Positions 25,557 through 35,715 are shown, counted from the stretch's first letter. The stretch: 64,000 nucleotides of DNA from Bowmanella pacifica (GCF_014645355.1 NZ_BMLS01000007.1:162827-226826); one strand, 5' to 3'. Made by a program: numbers and translations. Notes: generated by a model not told the origin, from the letters alone.

Positions 25557-26783
25557 TTAGCGAACGTAATCGAACAACGACAGGCTGGTAACTCGTGAAA
25601 ACGTAGCTTGAGCGGCCTGCAAGGCCGTTTCCTGGCGGCTCAGATCCGACACGGCCTTAGCATAGTCCACATCCTGCACCACAGAGCGTGCTTCCTTAGT
25701 CGATATCTCTAGATCCAGATTAGAACTATATACCGCTGCCGATACATTCAATCTTCCCCCCACGCCAGATGTAGCAGCGCCTAATGCCCCCAGTCCATTG
25801 TCCATACCGATAATGGCATCATCCAGGGCAGACAAAAAATCTTGCTGGGAAATATCCGGGTCGTCCAATGCGACAAAAAAATCGTCCAGGGTTTGAGCCA
25901 GGTTTTTCTTTTCAGGTGGGCTTAGCGAGAAATCTACCGTATCTCCAGGCGCCCCATCGATGGTGAATTGCATACCATTAAAGGTAAATGGCTCACCTGG
26001 CGTATAGTTAAAAGTACCTAAGTTAGCACCTGTGCCGACATTGGTAATGGTAACCTGGTCCCCCGCGGGGCTAACCTCAAGCTGGAAGTCGTTATTGGCA
26101 GGGGTTAGTGCATCGTAATTTTGCTTATGAAAACGATCCAGGTCGTTCTGTTCACTGATAGTCATTGAGGCATCAGCGGCCGTCGTTCCAGTCACCGAAG
26201 CCTTCAGCCTGGCAAACACATCCTCAAACACCGACTTACCCGAGTCATTTCCTTGCATCTGTACAGACGGAGAGAGCTGATAGCTGGTTGTGCCCTCATC
26301 ACCCTGAAAATAATATTTATTGCCGGTGGCACTGGGATCATAAGCAAAGGCAGGTGACTTGGACTGGTACCCGGCAAAAATATATTCACCGGCGGCATTT
26401 TTAGAATTCATCAGATCAAAGACCTGGTCACGAATCTGTGCAATTTCCACCCCGATGGCGGCCCGGCTTTCCGGGGTCATCGCACCACTACCTGCCTGAA
26501 TGGCTTTAGTACGGGCCAGTGTCACAGCTTCGTTGATATTGCGCATCACGGCTTCCTGCTCCTTCAGGGCGCCGGTCAATAACTCGTTGTTACGCTGAAA
26601 CTGCTTTATTTGGTCGAGTTCTTCGGTCAGGCGAATAACCTTGGACGCCCCGACCGGATCATCTGAAGGCCTGAGCAGTTTTTTACCCGAAGCCAGACGC
26701 TGCTGAGTGTCGGAAAGCTCACCCTGACCGTTAAGAATATTATTGATGCCGCGGTCGAATAATTGACTGGTAGAAACTCTCAT
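25557..26783 (-). CDS. flgL: Hook-filament junction protein FlgL (HAP3)
   Basis: 408 aa. Connects hook-side FlgK to the filament. N-terminus MRVSTSQLFDRGINNILNGQ with QRLASGKKLLRPSDDPVGA, and C-terminus VQDVDYAKAVSDLSRQETALQAAQATFSRV, the flagellin-like D0 helices of FlgL. Normal length. Thirteen nt after flgK, so in one transcript. The converging sialidase-fold gene ends 48 nt away; I see no strong terminator there. Confidence 0.95.
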   Translation of the reverse strand: MRVSTSQLFDRGINNILNGQGELSDTQQRLASGKKLLRPSDDPVGASKVIRLTEELDQIKQFQRNNELLTGALKEQEAVMRNINEAVTLARTKAIQAGSGAMTPESRAAIGVEIAQIRDQVFDLMNSKNAAGEYIFAGYQSKSPAFAYDPSATGNKYYFQGDEGTTSYQLSPSVQMQGNDSGKSVFEDVFARLKASVTGTTAADASMTISEQNDLDRFHKQNYDALTPANNDFQLEVSPAGDQVTITNVGTGANLGTFNYTPGEPFTFNGMQFTIDGAPGDTVDFSLSPPEKKNLAQTLDDFFVALDDPDISQQDFLSALDDAIIGMDNGLGALGAATSGVGGRLNVSAAVYSSNLDLEISTKEARSVVQDVDYAKAVSDLSRQETALQAAQATFSRVTSLSLFDYVR

Positions 26784-26795
26784 TCTGTTACCTCA

Positions 26796-28949
26796 CTACC
26801 TGGCTGCGCTAAGGATAGTATCGAATAGACTCTGGGCCGTGCTTAAAATTCGTGCCGATGCGGCATACGCCTGCTGAAAACGAATCAAATTGGCCGCCTC
26901 TTCGTCCAGACTGACCCCGGAAACTGACTGGAACCAATCGTTTGATTGCTGCACCATGGCCTTAGCCGCCTTTAATTCTATATCAGCGGTGGCGGCTTTC
27001 TCACCCACCGAACTGACAGTATCAGCGTAAGCACCATGAAACGTGGTGGCATTTTGATCGCTAAAGGCTTTGCTGGCATCACGACGTACCGTATTCACAT
27101 CCTGCAATCCCGCCAGGGCCAAGCCATTACGGTTATCGTCCACACCATCGGTGTTGTAACCTATGGTAAAGGTATCACCTGCTTTGGGCACACCGTCTAA
27201 GCTAATATCATAGCCAGGATAGTCCTCCTGGGCTGGCGGACTAAAAGCAGCCGGCCAGCCAGGTGTTCCTTTCGCTTGCTCAAGCAAATTGCGCAGGTCG
27301 GCGGCCCCCGATACCGTGGTAATCACTGTACCAGCGCTATCCAACACTTCATAGGTGTCTTCGGCGGTGAAGCGAATCTGGGTAGGTGCGCCCACACCGC
27401 CACCTGGCGCAGCACCGGGGCCATGTAGTCCCCCCGCGCCATCAAAGGCTGAAGTATTAGGATCAAAAGGTGCGGTATTGTCCACATGAGTATTACTTAC
27501 CGAGGTGGACACCACCACCGCCGAGCCCAGATTATCAATACTTCCTTCGGCTTTAATCGGTGAGGCAAAGGCTAAATCTTCGCCGCGCAATACATCCATA
27601 TCTATCTGTGATGCGGCGTTGCGGGTTGGTTGGAGCAAAAACCTGTCATCAACGGCATAGGCACCACTGGGAAATTCAAGCTCCAATCCATCACCGATTT
27701 TATTCCAGTTACCCGCACCGGTCGTCAATGCATCAGGGCCAGCAAAGGTGTATACAATAGGATTACCATCAGTACCCAAAGTGGGGGAGCCATCAGAATT
27801 AAGCAGCTCGACAGTGGCGTCCAGTGTCTGCGGTGGACCGGCATTCACGGCATTAATGGTGACCCGGTAATCCGACGTGGTTAGGTGTTCGGCCTGGTTC
27901 TCTTCCACCCGACCATTCATCAATAGATTGTTGGACGAGTTATCCTGATAAGCCAACGCCTGAAACTCGGGCAGTTCGAACAGCTTGGCCCCAAGCTGTC
28001 CATCGTAGTCCATACCCAACTGATTCTGCTCGTTCATGGCATCAGCAAATGCCAGCGCCAATTGTCCAAGTTCACGCTGTTTGGGGCCAAGTACCTCATC
28101 ACGATAAGAGAACAGGCCGCCCATTTTACCGCCCATCTCAGTCTCATTTACGCCCAGAGTAACAGGCGCGTTAGAAGCCACTAAGGTCAAATTACGTCGC
28201 TGCGCATCCGGGTCACCACTGATTTGGAATAAATTGAAAACCCCAGCCTCCATCACTAAGGCTTCACCATTTTTGAGATGAACCAGCGTCGAGCCATCGT
28301 CCATGGTGCGGGTTTCTATGGAGACAATTTCGGAAAGCTTTTGAATCGCGAGATCCCGCTCATTTCTGAGTACCCCCGCTTCCTGCTGAGTAGAGGCACT
28401 TTCCACATAACGAATTTGATCATTAAGAGTGGAAATGGTTTTAATCAGATCATTGGCTTCCTGGGTAACACTGGCCAACTCCTGATTAACGTCTTTTTCC
28501 ATTTGCCGCATGTACTCAGCCAAGCTGGACATACGTTCCATCAGGGAGCTGGCTTCCCCCAGCACCAAATCCCGCGAAGCCAGATTGCCAGGTTCATCAA
28601 TGGCGGTTTGCATGGACGCAAAAAAACGACTGAGGCTACCAGAAATGCTGTTAGCTTCACTGGCCAGCATATTGTCCAACTGGGAGATCTTGTCAAAGAA
28701 AGACTGCGCTTCGCCTAATGTGGAAGTGTCCCGGCGAAGTTGATTCTGGGCAAAGGTATTAAGAATTCGCTCCGTGGTTCCGCGTCCTACCCCACCGGTT
28801 AACTGAGCAACATAGGTGGTGCGCTCACGAACAAAGCCCTCGGTATTCACGTTGGCGATGTTATTACCCGTGGTACGCAGCATATTGTTATGTGCGTTAA
28901 TCGCCGATGAGGCAATGTTCAGAAGGTCGGCGCTGCGAATATAGCTCAT
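26796..28949 (-). CDS. flgK: Hook-filament junction protein FlgK (HAP1)
   Basis: 717 aa, longer than the ~550-640 aa typical, due to an extended glycine/proline-rich middle (GGLHGPGAAPGGGVGAP near ~515). The N-terminus has SSAINAHNNMLRTTGNNIANVNTEGFVRE, the flagellar rod/hook motif; the C-terminus VSLDEEAANLIRFQQAYAASARILSTAQ is the matching D0 helix. Joins FlgE hook to FlgL. A sigma-54-like element lies 75 nt upstream, so flgKL may have its own promoter. Confidence 0.95.
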   Translation of the reverse strand: MSYIRSADLLNIASSAINAHNNMLRTTGNNIANVNTEGFVRERTTYVAQLTGGVGRGTTERILNTFAQNQLRRDTSTLGEAQSFFDKISQLDNMLASEANSISGSLSRFFASMQTAIDEPGNLASRDLVLGEASSLMERMSSLAEYMRQMEKDVNQELASVTQEANDLIKTISTLNDQIRYVESASTQQEAGVLRNERDLAIQKLSEIVSIETRTMDDGSTLVHLKNGEALVMEAGVFNLFQISGDPDAQRRNLTLVASNAPVTLGVNETEMGGKMGGLFSYRDEVLGPKQRELGQLALAFADAMNEQNQLGMDYDGQLGAKLFELPEFQALAYQDNSSNNLLMNGRVEENQAEHLTTSDYRVTINAVNAGPPQTLDATVELLNSDGSPTLGTDGNPIVYTFAGPDALTTGAGNWNKIGDGLELEFPSGAYAVDDRFLLQPTRNAASQIDMDVLRGEDLAFASPIKAEGSIDNLGSAVVVSTSVSNTHVDNTAPFDPNTSAFDGAGGLHGPGAAPGGGVGAPTQIRFTAEDTYEVLDSAGTVITTVSGAADLRNLLEQAKGTPGWPAAFSPPAQEDYPGYDISLDGVPKAGDTFTIGYNTDGVDDNRNGLALAGLQDVNTVRRDASKAFSDQNATTFHGAYADTVSSVGEKAATADIELKAAKAMVQQSNDWFQSVSGVSLDEEAANLIRFQQAYAASARILSTAQSLFDTILSAAR

Positions 28950-29023
28950 TAATATTTCCAGTAAAGCGTGGGTGAAATCAACGCGCTACCCAGCGTCAAT
29001 TCCAATTACCTTACCGATTTAAA

Positions 29024-29039
29024 AGCAAAAATTACGCCA
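29024..29039 (-). promoter_or_regulatory. Sigma-54-like promoter of flgK
   Basis: Minus strand TGGCGTAATTTTTGCT: GG-N10-GC spacing kept, -12 TTGCT perfect, -24 TGGCGT instead of TGGCAC. Confidence 0.5.
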
Positions 29040-29071
29040 ATACGGCGAGAAAGAAGGGAATCCCAGCCAAC

Positions 29072-29995
29072 TCAGGGCAGACGATTCAATACCTGGAGAA
29101 TTTTGTTGCTGTAATTAGGATCGGTAGCATAACCGGCCTGTTGCAGCTCGGTGAAATAAGCCTGACTGTCTGAGGCTTGTTCGATGGCTTTGCTGTAACG
29201 GGGATTATCACGCACAAAAGTGACGTAATCCTGCATGGCGTCGGCAAATGACGAATAGGCTCTGAACGCCGCTTTTTGCGGTTTTGCCACGCCTTGCTCA
29301 TATTCCAGCGTACCCACCAGGGCCTTATCCCCCTGCCAACGGCTGTCCGCCTTAATACCAAACAGGTTGTGACTGTTCTGCCCGGACGATAAATGGATCA
29401 TTTGCTGTCCCCATCCAGTTTCTACCGCAGCCTGGGCAACCAAGGCTTTAGGATCCAGGCCAAGCTGGCTGGCAGCTTGCTCAGCATGAGGCAACAAGGC
29501 GGCAACAAATTCCTCTGCATCGGCAAACGCAGGCTGTTTATTGCCGGGCAGGCTAACGGGGCCCAGTACTTGCTGCTGAATATTGTCCAGGGCTTTAATC
29601 TGATTGCGGTTAATACTGGATAAATTACCGTCGTCGCGCAGCACACTGGCCGGTGTATAGCCATCCACATTTTGGCCAAGCTGTTTAACGATAATATCTG
29701 CTAATCCAAGGTTACCATTGGTGGCCAGATCGGTGGCGAGCTGCTGATCATGCATATCCCGATAAAACTTGACCTGTTGGGAGTTAAAGGGACTGTCTTT
29801 ATCCGCCAGTACATCCTGGGCATCGCGCATAGATTTCAGCATCATTCGCACAAAGATAGCTTCAAACTGCTTGGCCGCTTCATCCAGCGCCTTATCATCC
29901 CCAGCCTGGGCGGCACGACGTAAACTGTCCAGTCCTTTCAGATCGTGAACATTACGCGACTGCTCAAGCTGGTTGATAGAAAAGTTCTGATCCAT
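29072..29995 (-). CDS. flgJ: Rod-cap/muramidase FlgJ
   Basis: 307 aa. Two domains: residues ~25-110 are the rod-binding part (AAKQFEAIFVRMMLKSMRDA, FYRDMHDQQLATDLA); residues ~150-305 are a glucosaminidase/muramidase (AAVETGWGQQMI with catalytic Glu, NLFGIKADSRWQG, FRAYSSFADAMQDY, YATDPNYSNKI). It opens peptidoglycan for the growing rod. Follows flgI by 2 nt. Confidence 0.95.
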   Translation of the reverse strand: MDQNFSINQLEQSRNVHDLKGLDSLRRAAQAGDDKALDEAAKQFEAIFVRMMLKSMRDAQDVLADKDSPFNSQQVKFYRDMHDQQLATDLATNGNLGLADIIVKQLGQNVDGYTPASVLRDDGNLSSINRNQIKALDNIQQQVLGPVSLPGNKQPAFADAEEFVAALLPHAEQAASQLGLDPKALVAQAAVETGWGQQMIHLSSGQNSHNLFGIKADSRWQGDKALVGTLEYEQGVAKPQKAAFRAYSSFADAMQDYVTFVRDNPRYSKAIEQASDSQAYFTELQQAGYATDPNYSNKILQVLNRLP

Positions 29996-29997
29996 AA

Positions 29998-31110
29998 CTA
30001 AATAACAATCAGTTGACCTTGAAGCGCGCCAGCCTGACGCAAGGCTTCAAGAATGGCCATTAAGTCACCGGGGGCGGCGCCCACTTCATTCACCGCCCGC
30101 ACTAGTTGATCCAGTGTCACACCGGGATCGAATTTAAACATCCGGCTGTCATCCAGATTAACATCAACCACGGATTGCGGGGTTACGACCGTCTCCCCAT
30201 CAGCCAATGCATTCGGCTGCGATACTTGTTGATTCTCGGTGATAGTGACCGTGAGCCCGCCGTGTGTGACCGCAGCAGGCAACAGGCGCACGTCCTTACC
30301 AATCACAATAGTGCCGGTACGGCTGTTAATAATAACTTTGGCCGGCGCATCGGCAGGTTCAAATTCAAAATTCTCCAAGGTGGCTAAAAAGCCAACCCGC
30401 TGCCCCACATCACGGGGGGCGGAGACTCTTACAGACGCCGCATCAATAGGCGTCGCAATGGCATACCCACTCGCAGCATCGGCTCCCAGGCGCTTGTTGA
30501 TGGCATCGGCCAGACTGCGCGCAGTAGAAAAATCCGGATAATGTAAATTCAGGGTGAGATAGTCGTTTTGCATCAAGCCGCTTGGCACTGCCCGTTCAAC
30601 AATGGCGCCATTGACAATACTGCCCACGGTCGGCGTATTAGCCACAATTCTTGAACCATCGGCGCCTTCCGCACCAAAACCGCTAACTACCAAACTACCC
30701 TGAGCAACAGCGTACACATTGCCATCCAGGCCTTTAAGAAAGGTTTGCAATAAGGTGCCGCCACGCAAGCTGCCCGCCTCACCAATAGATGACACTGTGA
30801 CATCTATGGTCTGACCGGGTTTAATAAAAGCCGGTAGGTCGGCATGCACAGCAACCGCCGCCACATTCTTGATCTTTGGCTTTAAATTACTCGGCATCAT
30901 GATGCCGAAGTTGGACAACATGGTACGAAAGCTCTGCTCGGTAAAGGGGCTTTGTTCACCGGTACCCGGCAAGCCCACCACCAAGCCATAGCCTACCAGT
31001 TGGTTACTACGTACCCCCTGAATAGAGACCAAATCTTTAATCCGCTGGGCGGCCTGCAAGGGCGCGCTAAACAGTAACCCCAGAATCAGTAAATAGCTGA
31101 ACTTAACCAT
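29998..31110 (-). CDS. flgI: Flagellar P-ring protein FlgI
   Basis: 370 aa from ATG at 31110, which has AGGAGG 4 nt upstream; an open frame to 31161 overlaps flgH and is rejected. Signal peptide [20 protein letters not shown]. Family motifs: [86 protein letters not shown] C-terminus ([19 protein letters not shown]). Forms the periplasmic bushing around the rod. Confidence 0.96.
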   Translation of the reverse strand: MVKFSYLLILGLLFSAPLQAAQRIKDLVSIQGVRSNQLVGYGLVVGLPGTGEQSPFTEQSFRTMLSNFGIMMPSNLKPKIKNVAAVAVHADLPAFIKPGQTIDVTVSSIGEAGSLRGGTLLQTFLKGLDGNVYAVAQGSLVVSGFGAEGADGSRIVANTPTVGSIVNGAIVERAVPSGLMQNDYLTLNLHYPDFSTARSLADAINKRLGADAASGYAIATPIDAASVRVSAPRDVGQRVGFLATLENFEFEPADAPAKVIINSRTGTIVIGKDVRLLPAAVTHGGLTVTITENQQVSQPNALADGETVVTPQSVVDVNLDDSRMFKFDPGVTLDQLVRAVNEVGAAPGDLMAILEALRQAGALQGQLIVI

Positions 31111-31118
31111 ATTGCCTC

Positions 31119-31799
31119 CTAAAAGGGCCACCATTCGGACGAGAAGAATCGCGTCAGCCAACCTTGTTGCTGCGCTTGAGAGAAAGTGCCGGTACCGCTG
31201 TATTGGATGCGGGCATTGGCAATCTTGGTCGAGTTCACTTCGTTTTCCGGACTGATGTCTGCCGCGCGCACTATGCCAGTCAGACGAAGATATTCGTCGC
31301 CGTTGTTAAGCGTCAGCCACTTTTCGCCCCGAACCACCAGGTTTTGGTTGGGCAGAACCTGAATTACCGTTACAGAGATATTACCCGCCAGGTTATTACT
31401 TTGGTTGGCCGTTGCAGAACCGGCAAAGTCGTTACTTGAGGTTACCCCGAGTTGGATAGATTCATTACCAATGGCCACAGGATTTCCTCCCAGCCCAGTA
31501 ATGGGATCCAATGCCATCTCAGAAGCACGATTGGTATTCGTGCCGGCAGACTTTCTGGCCGTAGTATTTTCCCGCAGCACAACAGTGATAATGTCGCCGA
31601 TACGACGGGCCTTTACATCCGAATAGAGACTGCTGGAAAAATTATCCTGAAAAATGGAACCGTCATCATTGACCTTTTGCTCGGGGATATCCGGCATCAC
31701 CGGAGCAAAGAAGGGATCATTAGGAGCAGGCTGCATGGACGGTGTGCTGGAGCACCCCGCCACCATTACCAACAGCATGGACGACATCAGGATTTTCAT
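31119..31799 (-). CDS. flgH: Flagellar L-ring lipoprotein FlgH
   Basis: 226 aa from ATG at 31799; the GTG at 31814 lies in the ribosome site (AAGGG) and is rejected. Lipoprotein signal with lipobox [62 protein letters not shown] and [22 protein letters not shown] are family signatures. It makes the outer-membrane L-ring. Nine nt before flgI. Confidence 0.96.
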   Translation of the reverse strand: MKILMSSMLLVMVAGCSSTPSMQPAPNDPFFAPVMPDIPEQKVNDDGSIFQDNFSSSLYSDVKARRIGDIITVVLRENTTARKSAGTNTNRASEMALDPITGLGGNPVAIGNESIQLGVTSSNDFAGSATANQSNNLAGNISVTVIQVLPNQNLVVRGEKWLTLNNGDEYLRLTGIVRAADISPENEVNSTKIANARIQYSGTGTFSQAQQQGWLTRFFSSEWWPF

Positions 31800-31814
31800 G
31801 GCATTACCCTTCAC

Positions 31815-32603
31815 TTAAAGCTGCTGAATAACCTGACCGAGCATCTGATCCACCGACGAGATCACTTTAGAGTTCATCTCATACAAACGCTGGCTTTCGA
31901 TCAGATTGACCAGTTCTTCCGTTACGTTCACGTTAGAGGTTTCCAACGCGCCCTGGATAACAGTGCCAAACCCAGCTAATCCCGGCACACCTTGCAGCGG
32001 CGCACCACTGACGGCGGTCTCGACATATAAGTTCTGTCCAATGGGCTGAAGGCCAGTGGGATTAATAAAGTCCGATATGGTGATTTGCCCCAGCACAACA
32101 GGATCAGCCTGACCACGGATAGTGGCAGAAACTTCGCCATCCTGAGATATGGTAATTTGCTGTGCGTCTTCAGGTACGGCAATCACAGGTTGCAGCTGAA
32201 ACCCAGCGCCCGGCGTCACAATTTCGCCATTTTCATTAAGCGTAAACTGACCATTACGAGTGTAGGCAATAGTGCCGTCGGGTTGCAGGATCTCAAAGAA
32301 ACCACGGCCCTGAACCATCATGTCCAAGGCATTATCGGTGGTTTGCAGGTTACCCTGAGTAAAGGCTTTCTGAGTCGCTACCACTTTCGAACCCGCGCCC
32401 AACATCAGACCGGACGGCAACTCGGTATCGGCCGACGAACGGCCACCAGGCTGGTTGATGTTTTGATAAAGCAGGTCCTCAAAAATGGCCCTGCCCTTTT
32501 TAAAACCAACAGTACTGGCGTTAGCCAAGTTATTGGATACCACCGACACATCGGTTTGGGCCGCATCCAGGCCGGTTTTGCTGATCCATAATGCCGGGTG
32601 CAT
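31815..32603 (-). CDS. flgG: Distal rod protein FlgG
   Basis: 262 aa, the usual size. N-terminal ALWISKTGLDAAQTDVSVVSNNLANASTVGFK and C-terminal LETSNVNVTEELVNLIESQRLYEMNSKVISSVDQML are the rod-protein ends; LDMMVQGRGFFEI and YTRNGQFTLNENGEIV lie between. Forms the distal rod. Located between flgF and flgH with short spacing. Confidence 0.96.
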   Translation of the reverse strand: MHPALWISKTGLDAAQTDVSVVSNNLANASTVGFKKGRAIFEDLLYQNINQPGGRSSADTELPSGLMLGAGSKVVATQKAFTQGNLQTTDNALDMMVQGRGFFEILQPDGTIAYTRNGQFTLNENGEIVTPGAGFQLQPVIAVPEDAQQITISQDGEVSATIRGQADPVVLGQITISDFINPTGLQPIGQNLYVETAVSGAPLQGVPGLAGFGTVIQGALETSNVNVTEELVNLIESQRLYEMNSKVISSVDQMLGQVIQQL

Positions 32604-32628
32604 AAGTCACCTCCGCCTTGTCTTTAAA

Positions 32629-33372
32629 TTAAATAATCTGCAGCAGACGATTGGCTCGTAAGTCCAAATCAGCCGCTTCTTTCATCATTTTCACTTGCAT
32701 TTCGTACTGGCGCTGCAACGTAATCATGCTGACCATTTCTTCCACCGGATTGACGTTACTCGCCTCCAAAGTGCCATTGGCCAATCGCACCGTGAAATCT
32801 TCATCCGCTACCTGGCCATTTTTCAGTCTGAACAGGCCATCGGTTCCCCGCTCAATCTGCGCCACGTCTGGGTTAACCAGCTTCAGTCGGCCAATTTCTT
32901 CCAACACCTCAGCAGGCGCCCCTTGGGGACGAATGGATAAGGTGCCGTCATTGGCAATATCTATTTTGGACAGGGGCAAGGGCAAGGCAATTGGACCGCC
33001 TTCCCCTATCACCAGGTTGCCGTGACCATCCTGCAATAATCCATCCGGTCCGACTTGAAGGTTGCCTGCACGGGTATAAGCTTCATTGCCTTGCTTATCC
33101 TGCACACTTAGCCAACCTGAGCCCTGAATCGCCACATCAAGCTCGCGGTCGGTGCGGATCATGGCACCGCCTTCATAGTCATTGGTTGGGCTTTCTGTCA
33201 TGGCAAATACCCGGGTAGGTAAGCCTTCACCGAACGCCGGCATGGCGCGAGCTTGTTCCAACTGGGCTTTGAAGCCATTGGTCTGGGCATTAGCCAGGTT
33301 ATTGGCGCGTACGGCAGTAGCGAGCAAATCTTGCTTGGCGCCACTGGCAGCGATGTAGAGCAACTTATCCAT
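32629..33372 (-). CDS. flgF: Proximal rod protein FlgF
   Basis: 247 aa. N-terminal MDKLLYIAASGAKQDLLATAVRANNLANAQTNGFKAQL, LDVAIQGSGWLSVQ, YTRAGNLQVGPDGLL, C-terminal SNVNPVEEMVSMITLQRQYEMQVKMMKEA. Proximal rod subunit. The ribosome site is weak (no clear purine run before ATG 33372). It is the first gene after a sigma-54 promoter and a heptamer repeat, and is separated from flgE by a terminator, so flgF starts its own transcript. Confidence 0.95.
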   Translation of the reverse strand: MDKLLYIAASGAKQDLLATAVRANNLANAQTNGFKAQLEQARAMPAFGEGLPTRVFAMTESPTNDYEGGAMIRTDRELDVAIQGSGWLSVQDKQGNEAYTRAGNLQVGPDGLLQDGHGNLVIGEGGPIALPLPLSKIDIANDGTLSIRPQGAPAEVLEEIGRLKLVNPDVAQIERGTDGLFRLKNGQVADEDFTVRLANGTLEASNVNPVEEMVSMITLQRQYEMQVKMMKEAADLDLRANRLLQII

Positions 33373-33411
33373 GACGGTTTATTGACTCGAAGACAGACTT
33401 AACCTGAATTG

Positions 33412-33427
33412 AGCAATTTTGATGCCA
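33412..33427 (-). promoter_or_regulatory. Sigma-54 promoter of flgF
   Basis: Minus strand TGGCATCAAAATTGCT: one base from TGGCAC-N5-TTGCT, correct GG-N10-GC spacing. Leader to the flgF ATG is about 30 nt. Confidence 0.75.
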
Positions 33428-33433
33428 GAATGG

Positions 33434-33488
33434 TTAGGTGTTAGGTGTTAGGTGTTAGGTGTTAGGTGTTAGGTGTTAGGTGTTAGGC
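33434..33488. repeat. Heptamer tandem repeat (TTAGGTG)x7 plus partial
   Basis: Seven perfect TTAGGTG copies (33434-33482) and a final TTAGGC. The array begins 7 bp upstream of the -24 box of the flgF promoter. Such arrays change length by slipped-strand replication. Confidence 0.95.
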
Positions 33489-33554
33489 AATTCTATGATG
33501 CATTGGCGATATTAGTACCAAATACTCTTCCCTGCTTTCCAGCAGAATGAAAAG

Positions 33555-33586
33555 AAGGGGTAAGACGGCTGTCCGTCTTACCCCTT
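33555..33586 (-). terminator. Terminator after flgE
   Basis: A 14-bp perfect stem (33555-33568 with 33573-33586), loop CTGT, then CTTTTC on the minus strand. Ends the flgBCDE transcript 26 nt after flgE. Confidence 0.8.
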
Positions 33587-33611
33587 TCGCTTCTCTCCTA
33601 ACTATCTATCT

Positions 33612-34994
33612 CTAGCGGATATTCAGTACCGTCTGATTCAGCTGGTTGTTCACTTCCAGCGCACGGGAGTTCGCCTGGAAGTTACGCTGTGCCACAATCA
33701 TATCAATCAGTTCAGTGGTTAGGTTGACGTTGGCCGACTCCAGTGCCTGCGAGTTGATATCACCGTATGTGCCGGTAGTCGCCTCACCGGCTAATGCTTC
33801 GCCGGACAGAATACTTTCTTTCCACTGGGTATTACTCTGTTGTGTCAGACCCTGTTCGTTAGCAAAGCGAATAAGGCCAATACGGGCAACCGGGTCAAAG
33901 GTACCATTTGAGTACTTAGCCAGAACCAGCCCGTCTTTATTGATCTCAATTCCCGTTAAGCGGCCAACAGGCAAACCGTCCTGCGATAAGGTGGTTGCCA
34001 CAAAGGGGTCAGCGTACTGAGTCGGCTCTTCCGGGGTTTGTGGCCCAGTAGAGAAATTGAAATCGATTTTCAGTGTCTGGGCCTGATCTGCACCATTGGT
34101 CAGAATACCGCCTAAGGCTTCAGTTTCTAGCTTGAAGTCAGAAGTGGCTGCACCATCTGCCGCAAAAATGCCAATAAACTCACCACCACTGTTAAATTCC
34201 AAACGTGCGGCGTTAACTGCATTACCGGTTGCAGTACCAGCAGTATTTACAATAGGGTCACCCGCTACTGCCGGCTCAATATTCACAAGCTGGTCTTCAA
34301 CCGCGGTTACCATTACCCATTGATTGGGATTAGCGGGTGCAGGACCGACAGTGCCATCTTTAATAAAATAGAAGGTCTGTACATGGCTATCACCCAATGA
34401 GTCATACACCGTAATGGAGGTTTTGGCGTGATAGCTTAGCTGGTCGGCCGGGTCAAACTGTGCCGGGTCCAGACCAACAGCCCCTGCCGGCAGGTTCATT
34501 TTCATATCGACTTCGGTGGTAGCCTGAGGTGCACCGGATGAATCAGGGACACGAATAGGTATCATAGTACTGCTGGCCACCGACGCAGATGTGCCATCGG
34601 CGTTAACCGGAAAACCCAACAAGTGTTGACCACCTGAGTTAACAATATAATTGTCGGAGTTCAGCTTAAACATACCGGCTCGGGTATAAGAGAAGTCCCG
34701 CGAGGATAAGTCAGGCGCCATAGCAAAAAAGCCATTGCCGCTGATCGCTAAATCCAGCGCACTCTCGGTAAACTGCAGTGAGCCTTGGGTAAACTGCTGT
34801 GCCACTTCCTGGGTCAGTACACCATCACCCACTTTGGTGCGTGAACCGGCCAATAGTGAGGTGGCATACACATCACCAAATTCCGCCCTGGACTGCTTAA
34901 AGCCCACGGTATTCACGTTAGCGATGTTATTCGCCGTGGTATCCAGGTCACGCTGAGCCGCGTTCACACCACTTAATGCTATATTGAAGGACAT
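33612..34994 (-). CDS. flgE: Flagellar hook protein FlgE
   Basis: 460 aa. N-terminal SFNIALSGVNAAQRDLDTTANNIANVNTVGFK, LDLAISGNGFFAM, YTRAGMFKLNSDNYIVN; C-terminal LESANVNLTTELIDMIVAQRNFQANSRALEVNNQLNQTVLN. The centre (~150-340) is the variable hook surface domain. Length is typical for polar flagella. Last gene of the flgBCDE transcript, followed by a strong terminator. Confidence 0.96.
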   Translation of the reverse strand: MSFNIALSGVNAAQRDLDTTANNIANVNTVGFKQSRAEFGDVYATSLLAGSRTKVGDGVLTQEVAQQFTQGSLQFTESALDLAISGNGFFAMAPDLSSRDFSYTRAGMFKLNSDNYIVNSGGQHLLGFPVNADGTSASVASSTMIPIRVPDSSGAPQATTEVDMKMNLPAGAVGLDPAQFDPADQLSYHAKTSITVYDSLGDSHVQTFYFIKDGTVGPAPANPNQWVMVTAVEDQLVNIEPAVAGDPIVNTAGTATGNAVNAARLEFNSGGEFIGIFAADGAATSDFKLETEALGGILTNGADQAQTLKIDFNFSTGPQTPEEPTQYADPFVATTLSQDGLPVGRLTGIEINKDGLVLAKYSNGTFDPVARIGLIRFANEQGLTQQSNTQWKESILSGEALAGEATTGTYGDINSQALESANVNLTTELIDMIVAQRNFQANSRALEVNNQLNQTVLNIR

Positions 34995-35009
34995 CTTGGT
35001 TCTCTCCTA

Positions 35010-35696
35010 TCAGCTGCCAATCTGCAGTACATCAGCGAGCTTCACGCTCTCTTCGCCGGCCAGATTGAGAATGACACCCTGGGTACTGGACGCCAGGCTG
35101 ACGCTATTTACATGACGGTTGATGGCAGTCGGCAAGTCGATACGCTTCTCGCCCACTTTAGCCGTGGCGGTAACGGTATAGTTGCCGGGTGGCAATGGAT
35201 TGCCGCTGTTATCCGTTCCGTCCCAGTTAAACTCGATGTTGCCGGCCGCGTTAGAACCTAATGTCATGGTTCTGACGGTCTGCCCGCTTTTATCTTCGAT
35301 GGTTATCTTCATATCATGAGCGGCTTTCTCATTGATGATCACCCCTGAGAGTTCTGCGCCTTCCGCATCTGTCAAAGTGCCTTTATCACCAATCACCAAT
35401 ACTTGTTGCCCAATCAAACCTGACGCTGCTAACGCCTGACTGGAATTCATATTGGCAGCAAAACCTTCAAAGCTGGACTGCAGCTTGCTGAGGCTGTCGG
35501 CCATGGTAAAGCTGGTCATCTGCGCGATCATTTGATCGTTGTCCACCGGTTTGGTGGGATCCTGCTGGGCAAGTTGCTCGGTCAGCAAGGCAAAGAAATC
35601 TTCCTGCTTTAGCTGGCCATTGGTGTTCTCAGGCGTTTTCTTGTCCTGGGGCCAATACAGGTCGCGGACATCACTGTTGTTAACTGAATCTGTCAT
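35010..35696 (-). CDS. flgD: Hook cap protein FlgD
   Basis: 228 aa. N-terminal part has QEDFFALLTEQLAQQDPTKPVDNDQMIAQMTSFTMADSL, the conserved FlgD cap region; the C-terminal half is an Ig-like/FlgD-tudor fold (EFNWDGTDNSGNPLPPGNYTVTATA). It caps the growing hook and is lost on completion. Between flgC and flgE. Confidence 0.95.
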   Translation of the reverse strand: MTDSVNNSDVRDLYWPQDKKTPENTNGQLKQEDFFALLTEQLAQQDPTKPVDNDQMIAQMTSFTMADSLSKLQSSFEGFAANMNSSQALAASGLIGQQVLVIGDKGTLTDAEGAELSGVIINEKAAHDMKITIEDKSGQTVRTMTLGSNAAGNIEFNWDGTDNSGNPLPPGNYTVTATAKVGEKRIDLPTAINRHVNSVSLASSTQGVILNLAGEESVKLADVLQIGS

Positions 35697-35715
35697 CTGC
35701 TAATCCTCAGTGCGC

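Noticed and set aside
33434..33488. Heptamer array as a CRISPR array
   Set aside because: Repeats are contiguous with no spacers.
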